Source: Reticulitermes lucifugus (lineage: Eukaryota > Arthropoda > Insecta > Blattodea > Rhinotermitidae). From it: a stretch of DNA of 39,507 nt. The notes under the pieces are model-generated. The model saw only the letters and a list, made by a program, of their open reading frames with translations. It did not search any database and was not told where the DNA came from. The stretch lies in NCBI GenBank assembly GCA_026260175.1, contig JAKCWW010000099.1:202-39708 (forward strand), read 5' to 3'. Below, piece by piece: positions 17,632 through 26,603 of this stretch; the first letter of the stretch is position 1, and each line of letters begins with the position of its first letter. Both the position numbers and the translations under genes were made by a program.

Positions 17632-17677
17632 TGTTCCCTGATGATGATCCCTTGTGGATTGAAACATGTAGGAATAG
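17632..17677 (+). ncRNA. Hammerhead-ribozyme-like motif, minimal type I
   Basis: CTGATGA at 17638-17644 matches the hammerhead core CUGANGA. After one extra T, stem II is GATCC (17646-17650) with GGATT (17656-17660) around a CTTGT loop. GAAA lies at 17661-17664. Stem III is very short (A64-T69, C65-G68, 2-nt loop), and GTA at 17668-17670 is an allowed NUH cleavage site. Stem I pairs 17631-17637 (TTGTTCC) with 17671-17677 (GGAATAG), 7 bp including two G-U. The odd point is the unpaired T between A9 and stem II, which the classical core does not have. Short-stem-III hammerheads are known from Penelope-like retroelements and retrozymes. Activity is not shown. Confidence 0.5.
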
Positions 17678-17744
17678 TTAGTGTTATAATATAATATAAA
17701 TATCTATGGAGAAACATTGTGCATTTTGTTGGTTGAGTGTTATG

Positions 17745-18150
17745 AATTCACCTTACAAAAGAAAATCATCAGAATTATGGTCAGTGCACAACCAAGAACT
17801 CCATGCAGCAGTCTGTTTAAAAAATTAGAGATTTTACCTAGTCCATGTCAATATATATTTTCATTAATGATTTTATTTTAAACAATCAAGAACATTTTCA
17901 AACAAAATCATCTATACACAGTATAGCCACCAGGAATAAGCACCACCTGCATAGACCAAATGCCTACCTTATCTTGTTTTCAAAAAAGTACATTCTATGC
18001 CGGTATCAGAATTTTCAACAGACTCCCACTGAGTCTCATAAGTCTTAAGAATAGAAAGACAAAATTTAAAGTAGCATTAAGAAAATACTTAAATACACAC
18101 TCCTTTTACTCAGTAGATGAATTTTTTATGTATAAAGATGGTTCATAGTA
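17745..18150 (+). pseudogene. Non-LTR retrotransposon reverse transcriptase, C-terminal remnant
   Basis: Three frames in succession give a typical LINE ORF2 C-terminus. At about 17751-17875 it reads KKIIRIMVSAQPRTPC, then SLFKKLEILPSPCQYIF. At about 17845-17990 it reads HFQTKSSIHSIATRNKHHLH, then RPNAYLILF. At about 17990-18148 it reads STFYAGIRIFNRLP, then KFKVALRKYLNTHSFYSVDE. The breaks are frameshifts near 17870 and 17990. The catalytic palm domain is absent, so this is a 5'-truncated, dead copy. The following AT-rich stretch to about 18260, with a TGACTTATTCCACATCC motif, is probably its 3'UTR. Jockey/CR1-like affinity is a guess. Confidence 0.75.
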
Positions 18151-18740
18151 ACATGTTTATGGTGTTTTAGTTTATAGTATTCAAATGTAAAATTCTATAG
18201 TCTGTATAGCTGTATATTTGTGTATTATGACTTATTCCACATCCAGTTGTCACTTTGACAGACATGGATGCATGGAATGTATGTTATCGACAATGCACGG
18301 AGCGAACAACAAAGTTTATCGATGATATACGTTGGCCAGCATAACTAGTGTCATCTATGCGGTACTCATGGTACTAACATACAGATGACGCGACGTTTGC
18401 GACTCCTATGCCAAAAGTGGGTACTAACACATGGTGTGGCGCATTGGTCCTAATAGACTTTAGGAGGGGTGCGGAAGGTTGAAATGCCGCTTTCTGTAAA
18501 CATCCTGAATATATTGAAATACTGAACCCCCCATCCCGCTAAAAAAATGCTGTTCATTACCTGTGTGACTTCCCAGAAATGTACATTAACATGGCAATAT
18601 ACCAATTTTATTATTATTTCAATGACGTAACCGCTTTCATTAAGTGAACTAAGTGAACGGGTTAAGTGAACAAATCACCAGGGGGACCCGTAATGAAAAA
18701 CCGGATCTGTGCGTGATTTCAGGCTTCTGCCGCGAAATAA

Positions 18741-18900
18741 ATGAGATCTGCGCTCGTTTGGGATTTTACGAAGCATATAATTGTAATTTCTTACTGACGT
18801 TTCGGGACAACCTATCAGGCCCCCGATAGGTTGTCCCGAAACGTCGGTAAGAAATTACTATTCTACGCAGTATAAAATCCCAAAAAGCGCATCTCAAATC
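18741..18900. mobile_element. Foldback element, arms about 78 bp
   Basis: Two arms meet almost without spacer at about 18815-18825. The inner 33 bp (TAATTTCTTACTGACGTTTC through CAACCTATC) are matched on the other side with one mismatch. Outside them the arms continue with gaps (GAGATCTGCGCTCGTTTGGG against the reverse complement of CCCAAAAAGCGCATCTC). Each arm contains CGAAACGTC-GTAA. One arm also reads CCTGATAG on the minus strand, a damaged form of the CTGANGA core seen at 17.6 and 25 kb. There is no ORF. Confidence 0.7.
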
Positions 18901-20400
18901 GGATATGATTAAAGACCAGTTTTGTCCATTTCTAAGCCCCGGTACTCATTAAACAGGAGGCTCGGTGGACACTAACGTCGGTGTTGGACATGTTGAAGAA
19001 GAGAGAAATATTTTTTTTCATAATCCATTTTAATATTGTCCTCACACCTAAGTTTAGACCCGTCAAATGGTCTTTTGGTATCGTTTCTCCTACCTCATGC
19101 TTAAAACAAAACACATTAGGTTATATCGCAATAAAAATCGGTCAGTGCGACAATAAATCGCCTGAAGATGGGAGTAGAGCTAATTGATTAAATGTCGTGC
19201 ATATCAAATGCACCTCAGAAATGGACAGTATAATGCATACTACGTAATATTGGTAAACTGCATCAACGTTTTTCGAAACCTAAAAGAATTGAAAGTTAAA
19301 TGTGAATTTGTGTGGAAGAAGAATTTTTTAATTTGAAGTAAGCTCATTTCAAAAATACTAGAAATGCACCCAATTGTGTGTATTTTGTTACACGTTTATG
19401 GTTCCATAATAGTTAAAAAATTTATAGGTACCATTTTTTTTACTGCCTTGAAATATCACAGATGTTTCAATGTTAATTTCACAAGTAGATCTAGCAGGTT
19501 TATGAAGGACACGTTTATCTAACCACTACGTATTTTCCTAACAACTTGTCGTCAGAGATTTTCCAAGTAATGCATTTTAGAGACAGACTTGTTTTAATCA
19601 TAATATAGTTTTCTTACATGCACTTTGTCGGTAAGTGAAATCTACTGCGTATATTCTCTCCCTCTCCCATTTCTTTGGGCGCATTCCGAATGATAATAGA
19701 AGGCGCAGTCGGTCGTAATCACGCTTCGTGCAGAACATCCAAGGCCAAAGAATACTCTTGAAAACAGACCTTGACCTTGCAAAGACCAGAGATGACGCAA
19801 TGTAAATTTGCAAAGCGAATCGTTTCCTGCAATTCAGAGAAGAGTTGATCAAGATTTCCTCTTAAATACAAAAACAAATTGAAGTATTTCTCCCCCCTTT
19901 TAAGTTATGGGCTGGCAGTTATTTTTATGACACCTACGCTAAATGTAAAATGGCGGTTTTTATCACGCATCGGATTTTCTTTACGCAGTGCCTTTCAAAA
20001 TACTTTTCGATTCTGATTTATTTGTCGTGAAAAACATAGGCAAAGCGGTAACCTCTTATCTTCTTGGTCACCTTATTCCCGAAATGCGCGTCTTTTCGGC
20101 CTATGTTCCTCCCACGCCCTATAAAAAATTGTCAGATTTTTGCGAAAATAGGAAGGAATTTGCCAGTCTGTCATCAACAATGCCAACATGGTAAGGTAGG
20201 AGCAAGTGTAATGCCTTGTAATTTGGTAGTTTTTTTTTTACGAAGACAGAAGTCTGAAAATGTTCAAACGTTACGAATATTAGAACAGTTACGTAATGAA
20301 AAGAAACTATCGACTGGTCGGTGTTTATTATTTTGATTTTAGTTATTTATCTTCGTTATCTAATTACGATTTCAGTTGTGCAGAGTATAAAGCGTCGTAT
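18901..20400. other. Non-coding stretch, no recognised gene
   Basis: Several open frames of 60-90 codons on both strands show no family resemblance and no splice context. A broken CCTGAAGATGG motif at about 19161 resembles the start of the hammerhead-like unit but lacks GAAAC. A short direct repeat of AAGTGAAC (three copies) lies just outside, at about 18642-18670. Confidence 0.45.
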
Positions 20401-20404
20401 AATA

Positions 20405-20525
20405 GGATGATAAGTGAATAATGAATTGGACAGGATGTGGGGGGGGGGGAGCCATCTTACCGCAATTTTAAGAACTAAAGAGCATTTGCCTGTAAGACTG
20501 AGGGAAGTCAAGAAAAGCCTCAAGA
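20405..20525 (-). repeat. SINE tail/body fragment
   Basis: The reverse complement reads CTTGACTTCCCTCAGTC then ACAGGCAAATGC, ending in a C-rich run (the plus-strand run of ten Gs at about 20439-20450). The same body is seen at 25985-26225 (minus) and 28230-28460 (plus). It is a head-less fragment. Confidence 0.5.
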
Positions 20526-20579
20526 TTACAATTCAATAGCTAACACACCAGCTACGCATTCGGGTGGCTGGTTAGCCAG

Positions 20580-20720
20580 TCTGATGTCTTCTTGATATTC
20601 CTCCATTCTTCCAGACTAATGTCGGGATAATAACGATCACAACCGCTTCTTTCCAAATCCCTTCACCTTACCACGCGACGCTGTATAGTGTAAGCTACTG
20701 AAGTACAGAAAATACAGAGA
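20580..20720 (+). repeat. SINE body fragment, opposite orientation
   Basis: ATATTCCTCCATTCTTCCAG, then TAATGTCGGGATAATAAC, then CACAACCGCTTCTTTCC and AATCCC. It has the same motif order as the 28.3-kb copy (TCCTCAGTTGCTCTAGGC, AATGCCGG, CTACCGCCTCTTTCCAAATCC). Confidence 0.55.
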
Positions 20721-20789
20721 GAAGTTTTCGGCACCGAAGTCTTAAATAATTCTGTTACGGCTACCAGCGTGAGAGCTTGCCACTGATTA

Positions 20790-20935
20790 CTTCTAGTCCC
20801 ACAGTCCTTCGACAGAAGGTTGTGATGTAGCAGCTAGCACCACAGATAAGACCTAACACAAATGAATCTTATTTAAGAGTTTCCGATTCAAATCTCAGTC
20901 CGGATCTGGCTACTGTGACTAAGGATTTTTGTGGT
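20790..20935 (+). repeat. Degenerate tRNA-derived SINE head
   Basis: GTTGTGATGTAGCAGCTAGC resembles an A-box region. GATTCAAATCTCAGTCC at about 20886-20902 resembles a B box. It is followed by CTGTGACTAAGGATTTTTGT, like the start of the SINE body at 28.3 kb (TACTGACTAAGGTGTTTCG). Confidence 0.45.
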
Positions 20936-21514
20936 TGTCTGCACTAAAAGCCTACTAAGTTTTTCACAAATTTTAATTCAAAGCCACGCTGTCAAACTTG
21001 GAAGGTAATGATTTTAAAGCTGCAATACTGAAGAGAAAGAAAAACGAAACGATTCTTCCTTTCGTTCAAAATTTAGAGCTGATTCTATTGCAATTATCGC
21101 AACTGGATGCTGCTATCATTCGAAGACGTAATACTCTGTTTGTTGATATATGCTGGAGAAATGAAGCAGAGAAGAAGTGATCTCTTCTGCATGATTATCC
21201 CATGAAAAATTTTCTTAAAAATTTGTTTCTAAACATGAATTATAATTTCCGCTTTTTTTTTTTTGGTAAAATTTCCATGCCAAAGATGGGTCTGTTTTTT
21301 ATGCTTTTTGTATTCGTAGATATATTACCATATAGTTATAATTTCAGGATCCTACATTAAACGACACTAATGTCACTGCCATCTCAAAGTTCGTCAGTCT
21401 ATCATGCTGTTATTAGGTCTATAAATCGAAGGAAATTAAAAAGTACGAGCTTAGGATGGCATTTAATAGCACAAGGTTTCTAATAATGTTCAATAAAATT
21501 GGTATATTTTCGCA

Positions 21515-21810
21515 AACATTAAAGTAAATAACTAATTCCATCGAGCAGAGTCCTTCCTGAGAAGCTAAGAGGTTCTCAGCTAGTAAAGACATTCCTCGCA
21601 TTTTCTTGAACCCGAAAGTTAAATATCGCGTTCACAAGCGCCCGCTACCTGTTCCTATCCTGAGACATATCAATCCAGTCCACGCCTCTACAGCCCACTT
21701 CTTGAAGATCCACTGTAATATTGTCCTACTATCTACGCCTAGGTCTTCCAAGTGTTCTCTTTCCCTCAGGTTTCCCCACAAAACCCTGTTTGCACCTCTT
21801 CTGTCTCCCA
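21515..21810 (-). pseudogene. LINE reverse transcriptase C-terminal remnant
   Basis: The minus strand encodes [20 protein letters not shown], then [20 protein letters not shown], and in a shifted frame [20 protein letters not shown] and GRTLLDGISYLL. This is the RP-GRPRRRWEDNIK-type C-terminus, WRALVNAVMNLRVP and closing motif common in insect LINE ORF2 proteins. The Trp of DRxRWRALV is a TAG stop, and at least one frameshift is present. It lies next to nothing coding. Confidence 0.75.
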
Positions 21811-22040
21811 TACTTGCCACAAGATCCGCCTACTTCATTCTTCTTCTTTGATCACCCAAAAAATACTAAAAAATTGAAAACGAGACAAGTGACATACGTC
21901 CAAACACACATACTAAAAATGAAGCACTGTGATCGTACAAGCCCATAATTTTTCTCCTAAAACAGAGTAAGGTAAAAAATATCCTCAGATGTAAATACAA
22001 TAAATTTGCACAAATGCGTGAAACATATAAAACAAAAACC

Positions 22041-22190
22041 TGTAAAGATCTTCGCTCTTCTAGGCTGCTGCGCAGCGTAGGTTAGATTGTTACCGACGTT
22101 TCGGTAGAGCCTAGCGGCCCGATCTTCAAGCGTCGCCGGTAAGAACCCAATCAACGCTGTGCAGAAACCCAGAGGAGCGAAGATCTGTAC
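22041..22190. mobile_element. Foldback element, same family as the 18.8-kb one
   Basis: The left arm starts TGTAAAGATCTTCGCTCTTC and runs to TTACCGACGTTTCGG. The right arm, reverse-complemented, starts GTACAGATCTTCGCTCCTC and runs to CTTACCGGCGACG. Arms are about 65 bp with gaps. Outer AGATC...CGCTC and inner TTACCGACGTTTCGG motifs match the 18741-18900 element, so both belong to one family. The hammerhead-like CTGANGA is lost here; only CGAAACGTCGGTAA remains. Confidence 0.65.
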
Positions 22191-22625
22191 TACATGGCGG
22201 CGATAGACCGAAATCCCGCATAGAGGCCAGTAGCTGTATAAAATACGTAAAAGCAGTTATAATGACAGGCGAGAGTGCTGTTCCGGCTTGTGACTTGGCA
22301 CTTACATGTTCAAAAGATCGCTGCAGATCGGCACTCAGGAAAGCTACTCATGAATGATAAGAATATCGCTTCACATCATGGCACACGTTAAATGATAAAT
22401 AATGATACAATATTAAAAATTTAATAACTTTTTAAGTGTTAAACGTATTATTGTGTTTCTTCTAATACCTGGATCGGCAGGGGTTTGTTGCCCACAGTCT
22501 GAGACAATAAAGCAGTGAAACAGGAAAAGGTTCACAAGTTTTAATCACATGCCTGCAAGCTGTTTTAAAGTACAGGACCTGCATCCTAATAAGGTATGCA
22601 CTCATCTTTTACTCCTTTACTTAAT
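22191..22625. other. Non-coding stretch, no recognised gene
   Basis: Nothing recognisable apart from one AATAAA near 22506. Confidence 0.4.
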
Positions 22626-22628
22626 ACT

Positions 22629-23150
22629 TACAACAAACACACACACACATAAACAGACGCATATATGTGTATATAAACACACACACATAAACAGACGCAT
22701 ATATGTATATATAAACACACACACATAAACAGACGCATATATTTATGTATAAACACACACACACATAAACGGACGCATATATTTATATATAAACACACAC
22801 ACACATAAACAGACGTATATATGTATATATAAACACACACATAAACAGACGCATATATGTATATATAAACACACACATAAACGGACGCATATATGTATAT
22901 ATAAACACACACACATAAACAGACGCATATATTTATATATAAACACACACACACATAAACGGAAGCATATATGTATATATAAACACACACACATAAACAG
23001 ACGGATATATGTATATAAAAACACACACATAAACAGACGCATATATGTATATATAAACACACACATAAACAGACGCATATATGTATATATAAACAACACA
23101 TAAACGGACGCATATATGTATATATAAACACACACACATAAACAGACGCA
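22629..23150. repeat. Minisatellite, 14 units of about 34-39 bp
   Basis: The unit is (CA)n-TAAACAGACGCATATATG-TATATATAAA, with n varying from unit to unit and an occasional GGACG variant. The ACAGACG-type core recurs at about 22654, 22692, 22730, 22769, 22809, 22845, 22881, 22919, 22959, 22997, 23033, 23069, 23103 and 23142. Units of 36 or 39 bp keep frame, so the minus strand shows long open frames rich in YIYVCVC repeats (up to 175 codons). These are by-products of the array, not genes. Confidence 0.93.
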
Positions 23151-23158
23151 AACACATA

Positions 23159-23345
23159 CAGTCGAATTCGGTTATAACGTCATGAAAGGGACTGAAAATT
23201 TTGTGTCGTTATAAACGAGTGTTGTTATAACCGATAAGTATTATCGTATGGTTAACAGTGAGGAGTTAATTGGTACCACAGAATATCTGGCGCTCTAGAG
23301 GAGGTGTCGCATAAACCGATGTCGTTGTAACCGGGCTCGTCTGTG
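23159..23345. mobile_element. Tigger/pogo-like MITE
   Basis: The left end CAGTCGAATTCGGTTATAAC (23159-23178) and the reverse complement of the right end, CAGACGAGCCCGGTTACAAC (up to 23343, possibly 23345), form a terminal inverted repeat of about 25 bp. It is flanked by TA at 23157-23158 and TA at 23346-23347. Internal copies of GTTATAA-CGA motifs (about 23208-23240) are also inverted. CAG ends with TA targets fit the pogo/Tigger branch of Tc1/mariner. No ORF is present, so it is non-autonomous. Confidence 0.7.
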
Positions 23346-23825
23346 TATACATGCACATCAAATTTACATAGTATTATGACCGATTGAAAAGTTTCCCCAC
23401 GCCTGAATGGGTTGGTTTCTTTACATATTTGAAATCAATCAGCCATCAGTCATGCGGTCGTGTACGTGCGCATGCCACAAGTTCTTACATTCCTTTCTCA
23501 GCACCAACGAGCACTTCATCAATCATTTCGAATTACATTTAGAAGTCTCTTACAAATCTGGGTTAAGTTAACCTGTACGACGTATTAAGCTATGCACTAA
23601 CAGTGCACAGTACTGCAAGTTCTGGCTTTTGTTATGCAACAATATTCAGTTTACAATGTCAATCAAAAACAATAATCTCTGAAAGTGAGCGTATCTCTCT
23701 CTTTCTCTCTTCTGAAAAATGCTCTTAAACCTATTAAGTAAAAGTAAGGAACTGTGTGTAGGAAGGCCGATTGCATTTACGCAATGTAATTAAGACAATA
23801 TTAAGTAGCACACGTGCTCTGATAG

Positions 23826-23960
23826 GGAGCCGGCAGCCGTGGGCACAGCCGTTAGGGCACTGTACTGTTGTGCCATGCTCGTTTGATCGTGGGCTTAATT
23901 TATGGATGCAAAACTTGAGGTTCTCACAGCAGTGTGCCTAGGGATTGTGTCTCCGCATTT
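23826..23960 (+). repeat. Degenerate tRNA-derived SINE
   Basis: GTGGGCACAGCCGTTAGGGC at about 23839-23858 resembles an A-box region (GTGGCGCAGCGGTTAGGGC type). CGTTTGATCGTGG lies at B-box distance. A short body follows and fades out by about 23960. Confidence 0.45.
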
Positions 23961-24995
23961 AGTATTCTTCTTGTACTGCTTTGGTCTGCAATTACGATTC
24001 TGATTTATCATAGAGTTGACTGATAACTTGTGACTTGCGGGGTGAAGATCAAAACGGACTGGATGGGAATACAATAGTAGATGGAAATCGCGAAGCTTCG
24101 AGGAACGTTAAGCTCACTCTCCATCGGAATTGTTCGTGGCCTTAGTACAAAAAATACACACCCAGTTGAAACTAATATGTGTGTCGACAATACCTATTGT
24201 TATTATGAAGGGAATGTCAAACTCAATACATTCAGAACAGTTCGCTTTCAATTTATGCACTAATTGAACACCATCCGTAGGAGTAATGCGTTACTCTTGT
24301 TACATAACTCCGATGACTCAGCAAACAAGTTATCAGATATCACTCCCTAAACACCAGGAGAAAGGAACCGTGGGAATCCACTTTCATCTCTTAATTGTTT
24401 CGCTGTGATGATGATAATTGTGCTGGAGATTACTGATACATGCAATATGCTGAGGCCCACTGAAAGAATTCCCATGGATCGACTACCTCCACATCTTCCT
24501 CGAGCTCTTATGTTTACCCCTCCAACATGTTTCCTTGTATTTTCTTCACATATCCAGCAGTTCTGTCCGTAGGAATGCTGATGGCGATAATCACATGATA
24601 ACCTCGCTAATGACAAAAGCTATGAACTTGTTGACATAGACGAGACAGGGCTGGAAGAGAATGCAGTAGTAGGCAGAAATGGGGAAGACTTGAATGCTGT
24701 CATCACAGTAATCCAATGGACTTCTTTCAGTGGGCTCAGTGTAGTGAAATAATTCTACTGGGGCGGATAGTGTGGAGTTCTATTATGGAAACGAAACGCA
24801 TCGACGTGGCCGAAAATAAAGTAGCAAAATCTTCGACAAATTTGGTTTACGCTCATAAAATCAAAATAAAAAGGTTTTTTGTAAAATTGTGGGTTATGGG
24901 AACCGCAGTGTCGTCAAAGTCATAGTTGCCTGCTCATTCACTGGACTCATAAAATAAATAGTAACATTTTTTTATATCATATGTACCGTGCATTT
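23961..24995. other. Non-coding stretch, no recognised gene
   Basis: Two loosely similar segments (about 24058-24096 and 24646-24682, sharing CTGGA-G-GAATRCARTAGTAG) may be old repeat copies. Open frames here have no family resemblance. Confidence 0.4.
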
Positions 24996-25055
24996 TGTCA
25001 TAAGTTTAAGTTAAACCAACTAATGTACAAGAATTATTAACAATGTATATTTGTA

Positions 25056-25099
25056 GCCCTACATACGTTTCGACAATCAAGTTGCCGTCCTCAGGGGGC
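25056..25099 (-). ncRNA. Hammerhead-like motif, left arm of foldback
   Basis: On the minus strand the core is CTGAGGA (25094-25088), which fits CUGANGA exactly. It is followed by one extra C, stem II GGCAA with TTGTC, GAAAC (25071-25067), short stem III, GTA, then GGGC pairing imperfectly with the CCCC before CTGA. It has the same architecture as the right-arm and 17.63-kb copies, including the extra base before stem II. Confidence 0.45.
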
Positions 25100-25241
25100 G
25101 CATCAAAGAATCACAAGTATCTATGGCATCCAGATATACGAGTACATACATTTGGCATTATAATGGAAGTACACATGCCGCTCACAATATTAAAATGAAT
25201 TGATGCATCAAATGCCATAGATATTTGTGATTCTTTGATGC

Positions 25242-25286
25242 GCCCCCTGAGGTTGGCAACTTGATTGCCGAAACGTATGTAGGGGT
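25242..25286 (+). ncRNA. Hammerhead-like motif, right arm of foldback
   Basis: Stem I pairs GCCCC (25242-25246) with GGGGT (25282-25286). The core CTGAGGT (25247-25253) has T where A9 is required. Stem II GGCAA/TTGCC (25255-25259 and 25265-25269) has a 5-nt loop. GAAA is at 25270-25273. Stem III is A73-T80, C74-G79, G75-T78 with a 2-nt loop. The cleavage site would be GTA at 25279-25281. The A9 change suggests this copy is inactive. Confidence 0.4.
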
Positions 25287-25350
25287 TACAAATATACTTT
25301 GTTAATAATTCTTGTGCATTAGTTGTTTTAACTTAAACTTAAAACATAGT

Positions 25351-25980
25351 AACATATTTAAAAATAGCCCAAATATCGTCATTTCCTATAACCTTTCTGT
25401 TCTGAACCATCAGCATTCTGCGCAACACCTGTAATCACTTCCAGATATCCCTCTGTCCAATTGTTTCAGAGTGCAATTCTTCTGGCCTTCTTGATCCGTT
25501 TTCAGATCCAAGAAGCACATTAGCCTTCAGTCTACCTTACGATAAGTCCTATACGAAATACTGCGTACTTTGTGCAGGTCATGATTCGTGATATTAAGCT
25601 AGGTGACATGTGATCACCAGAATTTTTCTATCCTCACCCAATCCCTGGCTCAGGGAGCATCGCGAGAGCACCTGGTAACACTGCTTGTAGTGCAGTTGTC
25701 ACGGCTAGCCAATGGGTTTCCTATCAACCACCTCAACGGATTTTAAAGAAATGGGGTGGGAGGGTGTGGAATGGATTTTTCTAGCTCAGAATAGGGACAC
25801 GTGGTGGGCTTTTGTGACCACGGTACTAGACTTTGGTTTTCATTAAATTCGAGGCCTTTCTTGACTAGCTGAGAAACTGTTAGCTTCTCAAGAAGGACTT
25901 TGCTCCATGGAGACAGGTAGTTACTCATACTTTATTTCAAAACACGATTTTTCTGACTATATAGCATAGTACTGCAAGGT
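25351..25980. other. Non-coding stretch, no recognised gene
   Basis: No ORF or repeat could be assigned. A G-rich stretch at about 25752-25769 is unremarkable. Confidence 0.4.
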
Positions 25981-25984
25981 GCCT

Positions 25985-26225
25985 GGCGAATGGTGAATTG
26001 GGAAGGATCTGGGGGGAGGGGTGGAGGGGGGAACAGTCGTGTCCTAATCGAGATAATCTCCCGACATTTAGCTGGAATACCTGTGGAAATACACAAAAAA
26101 AATTTTTTTTCACGATATCCTTTGTCCCGGCTGGGTTTCGGACCATGTGTATAACTAATACATGTTTAAGACCGTTACCTGGACAATATCCTGCTCGGTA
26201 TTGTGAATTATGAAATCACTGAAAA
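25985..26225 (-). repeat. tRNA-derived SINE, full head and body
   Basis: Read on the minus strand, a tRNA-like head (GAGCAGGATATTGTCCAGG, then a B-box-like GGTCCGAAACCC at about 26143-26132) is followed by AGCCGGGACAAAGG. A body with TTTCCACAGGTATTCCAGC and TAAATGTCGGGA comes next, ending in a C-rich tail (plus-strand G runs at 26010-26035). The motif order matches the plus-strand copy at 28230-28460. The tail is G-quadruplex-prone on the plus strand. Confidence 0.55.
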
Positions 26226-26603
26226 CATTAAAAACTGCCCCACTTGCGTTAGACTCTATGAAAGATAATGACACTATACAAAATTATTGATCTTACGATA
26301 GGGTTCGTGCCTATAAATGCAGGCATATCAGCGTTCCTAGAAACACTCATACGTCCATCAGTTTGCAGGGAATAATACTGATTTTTGTACAGATTTTTAC
26401 TAGCTGGTTTTTAATATTATCAGCGGGCCAAATATGCAATGGGCTGCTTCAGAGTGACAATTAAATAAAATCATACATTTTTGCTTATGACTTCCAACTT
26501 TCTACGTAGATGTAACTGCCTGACCAGCAAGTAGAATTAGGTCAGGTTTGCTTCTTATCTCATTTTTTCTACATAATTATCAACCTATCAACCGGCGCTC
26601 TCT

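Larger units (their letters stand above)
25003..25350. mobile_element. Large foldback element with hammerhead-like cores in both arms
   Basis: The arms are about 130 bp. The left (about 25003-25125) starts near AAGTTTAAGTTAAACCAACT and runs through ACATACGTTTCG and CAGGGGGCGCATC to TCTATGGCAT. The right (about 25213-25345) is its reverse complement with roughly 10 substitutions and small gaps. The spacer is about 85 bp. Inside each arm, reading outward from the centre, is a CTGA-containing unit with a GGCAA/TTGCC hairpin, GAAAC, GTATGTA and a G-run that pairs with the C-run before CTGA. No ORF is present. Such an element forms a very long cruciform or hairpin RNA. Confidence 0.85.

Noticed and set aside
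19598..19852. 84-codon minus-strand frame with an Arg-rich stretch
   Set aside because: No family resemblance, no splice context, single copy in the window.
22628..23155. Three overlapping minus-strand open frames (175, 130 and 74 codons) rich in Tyr, Val, Cys and Ile
   Set aside because: They are translations of the minisatellite; unit lengths divisible by three keep all frames open.
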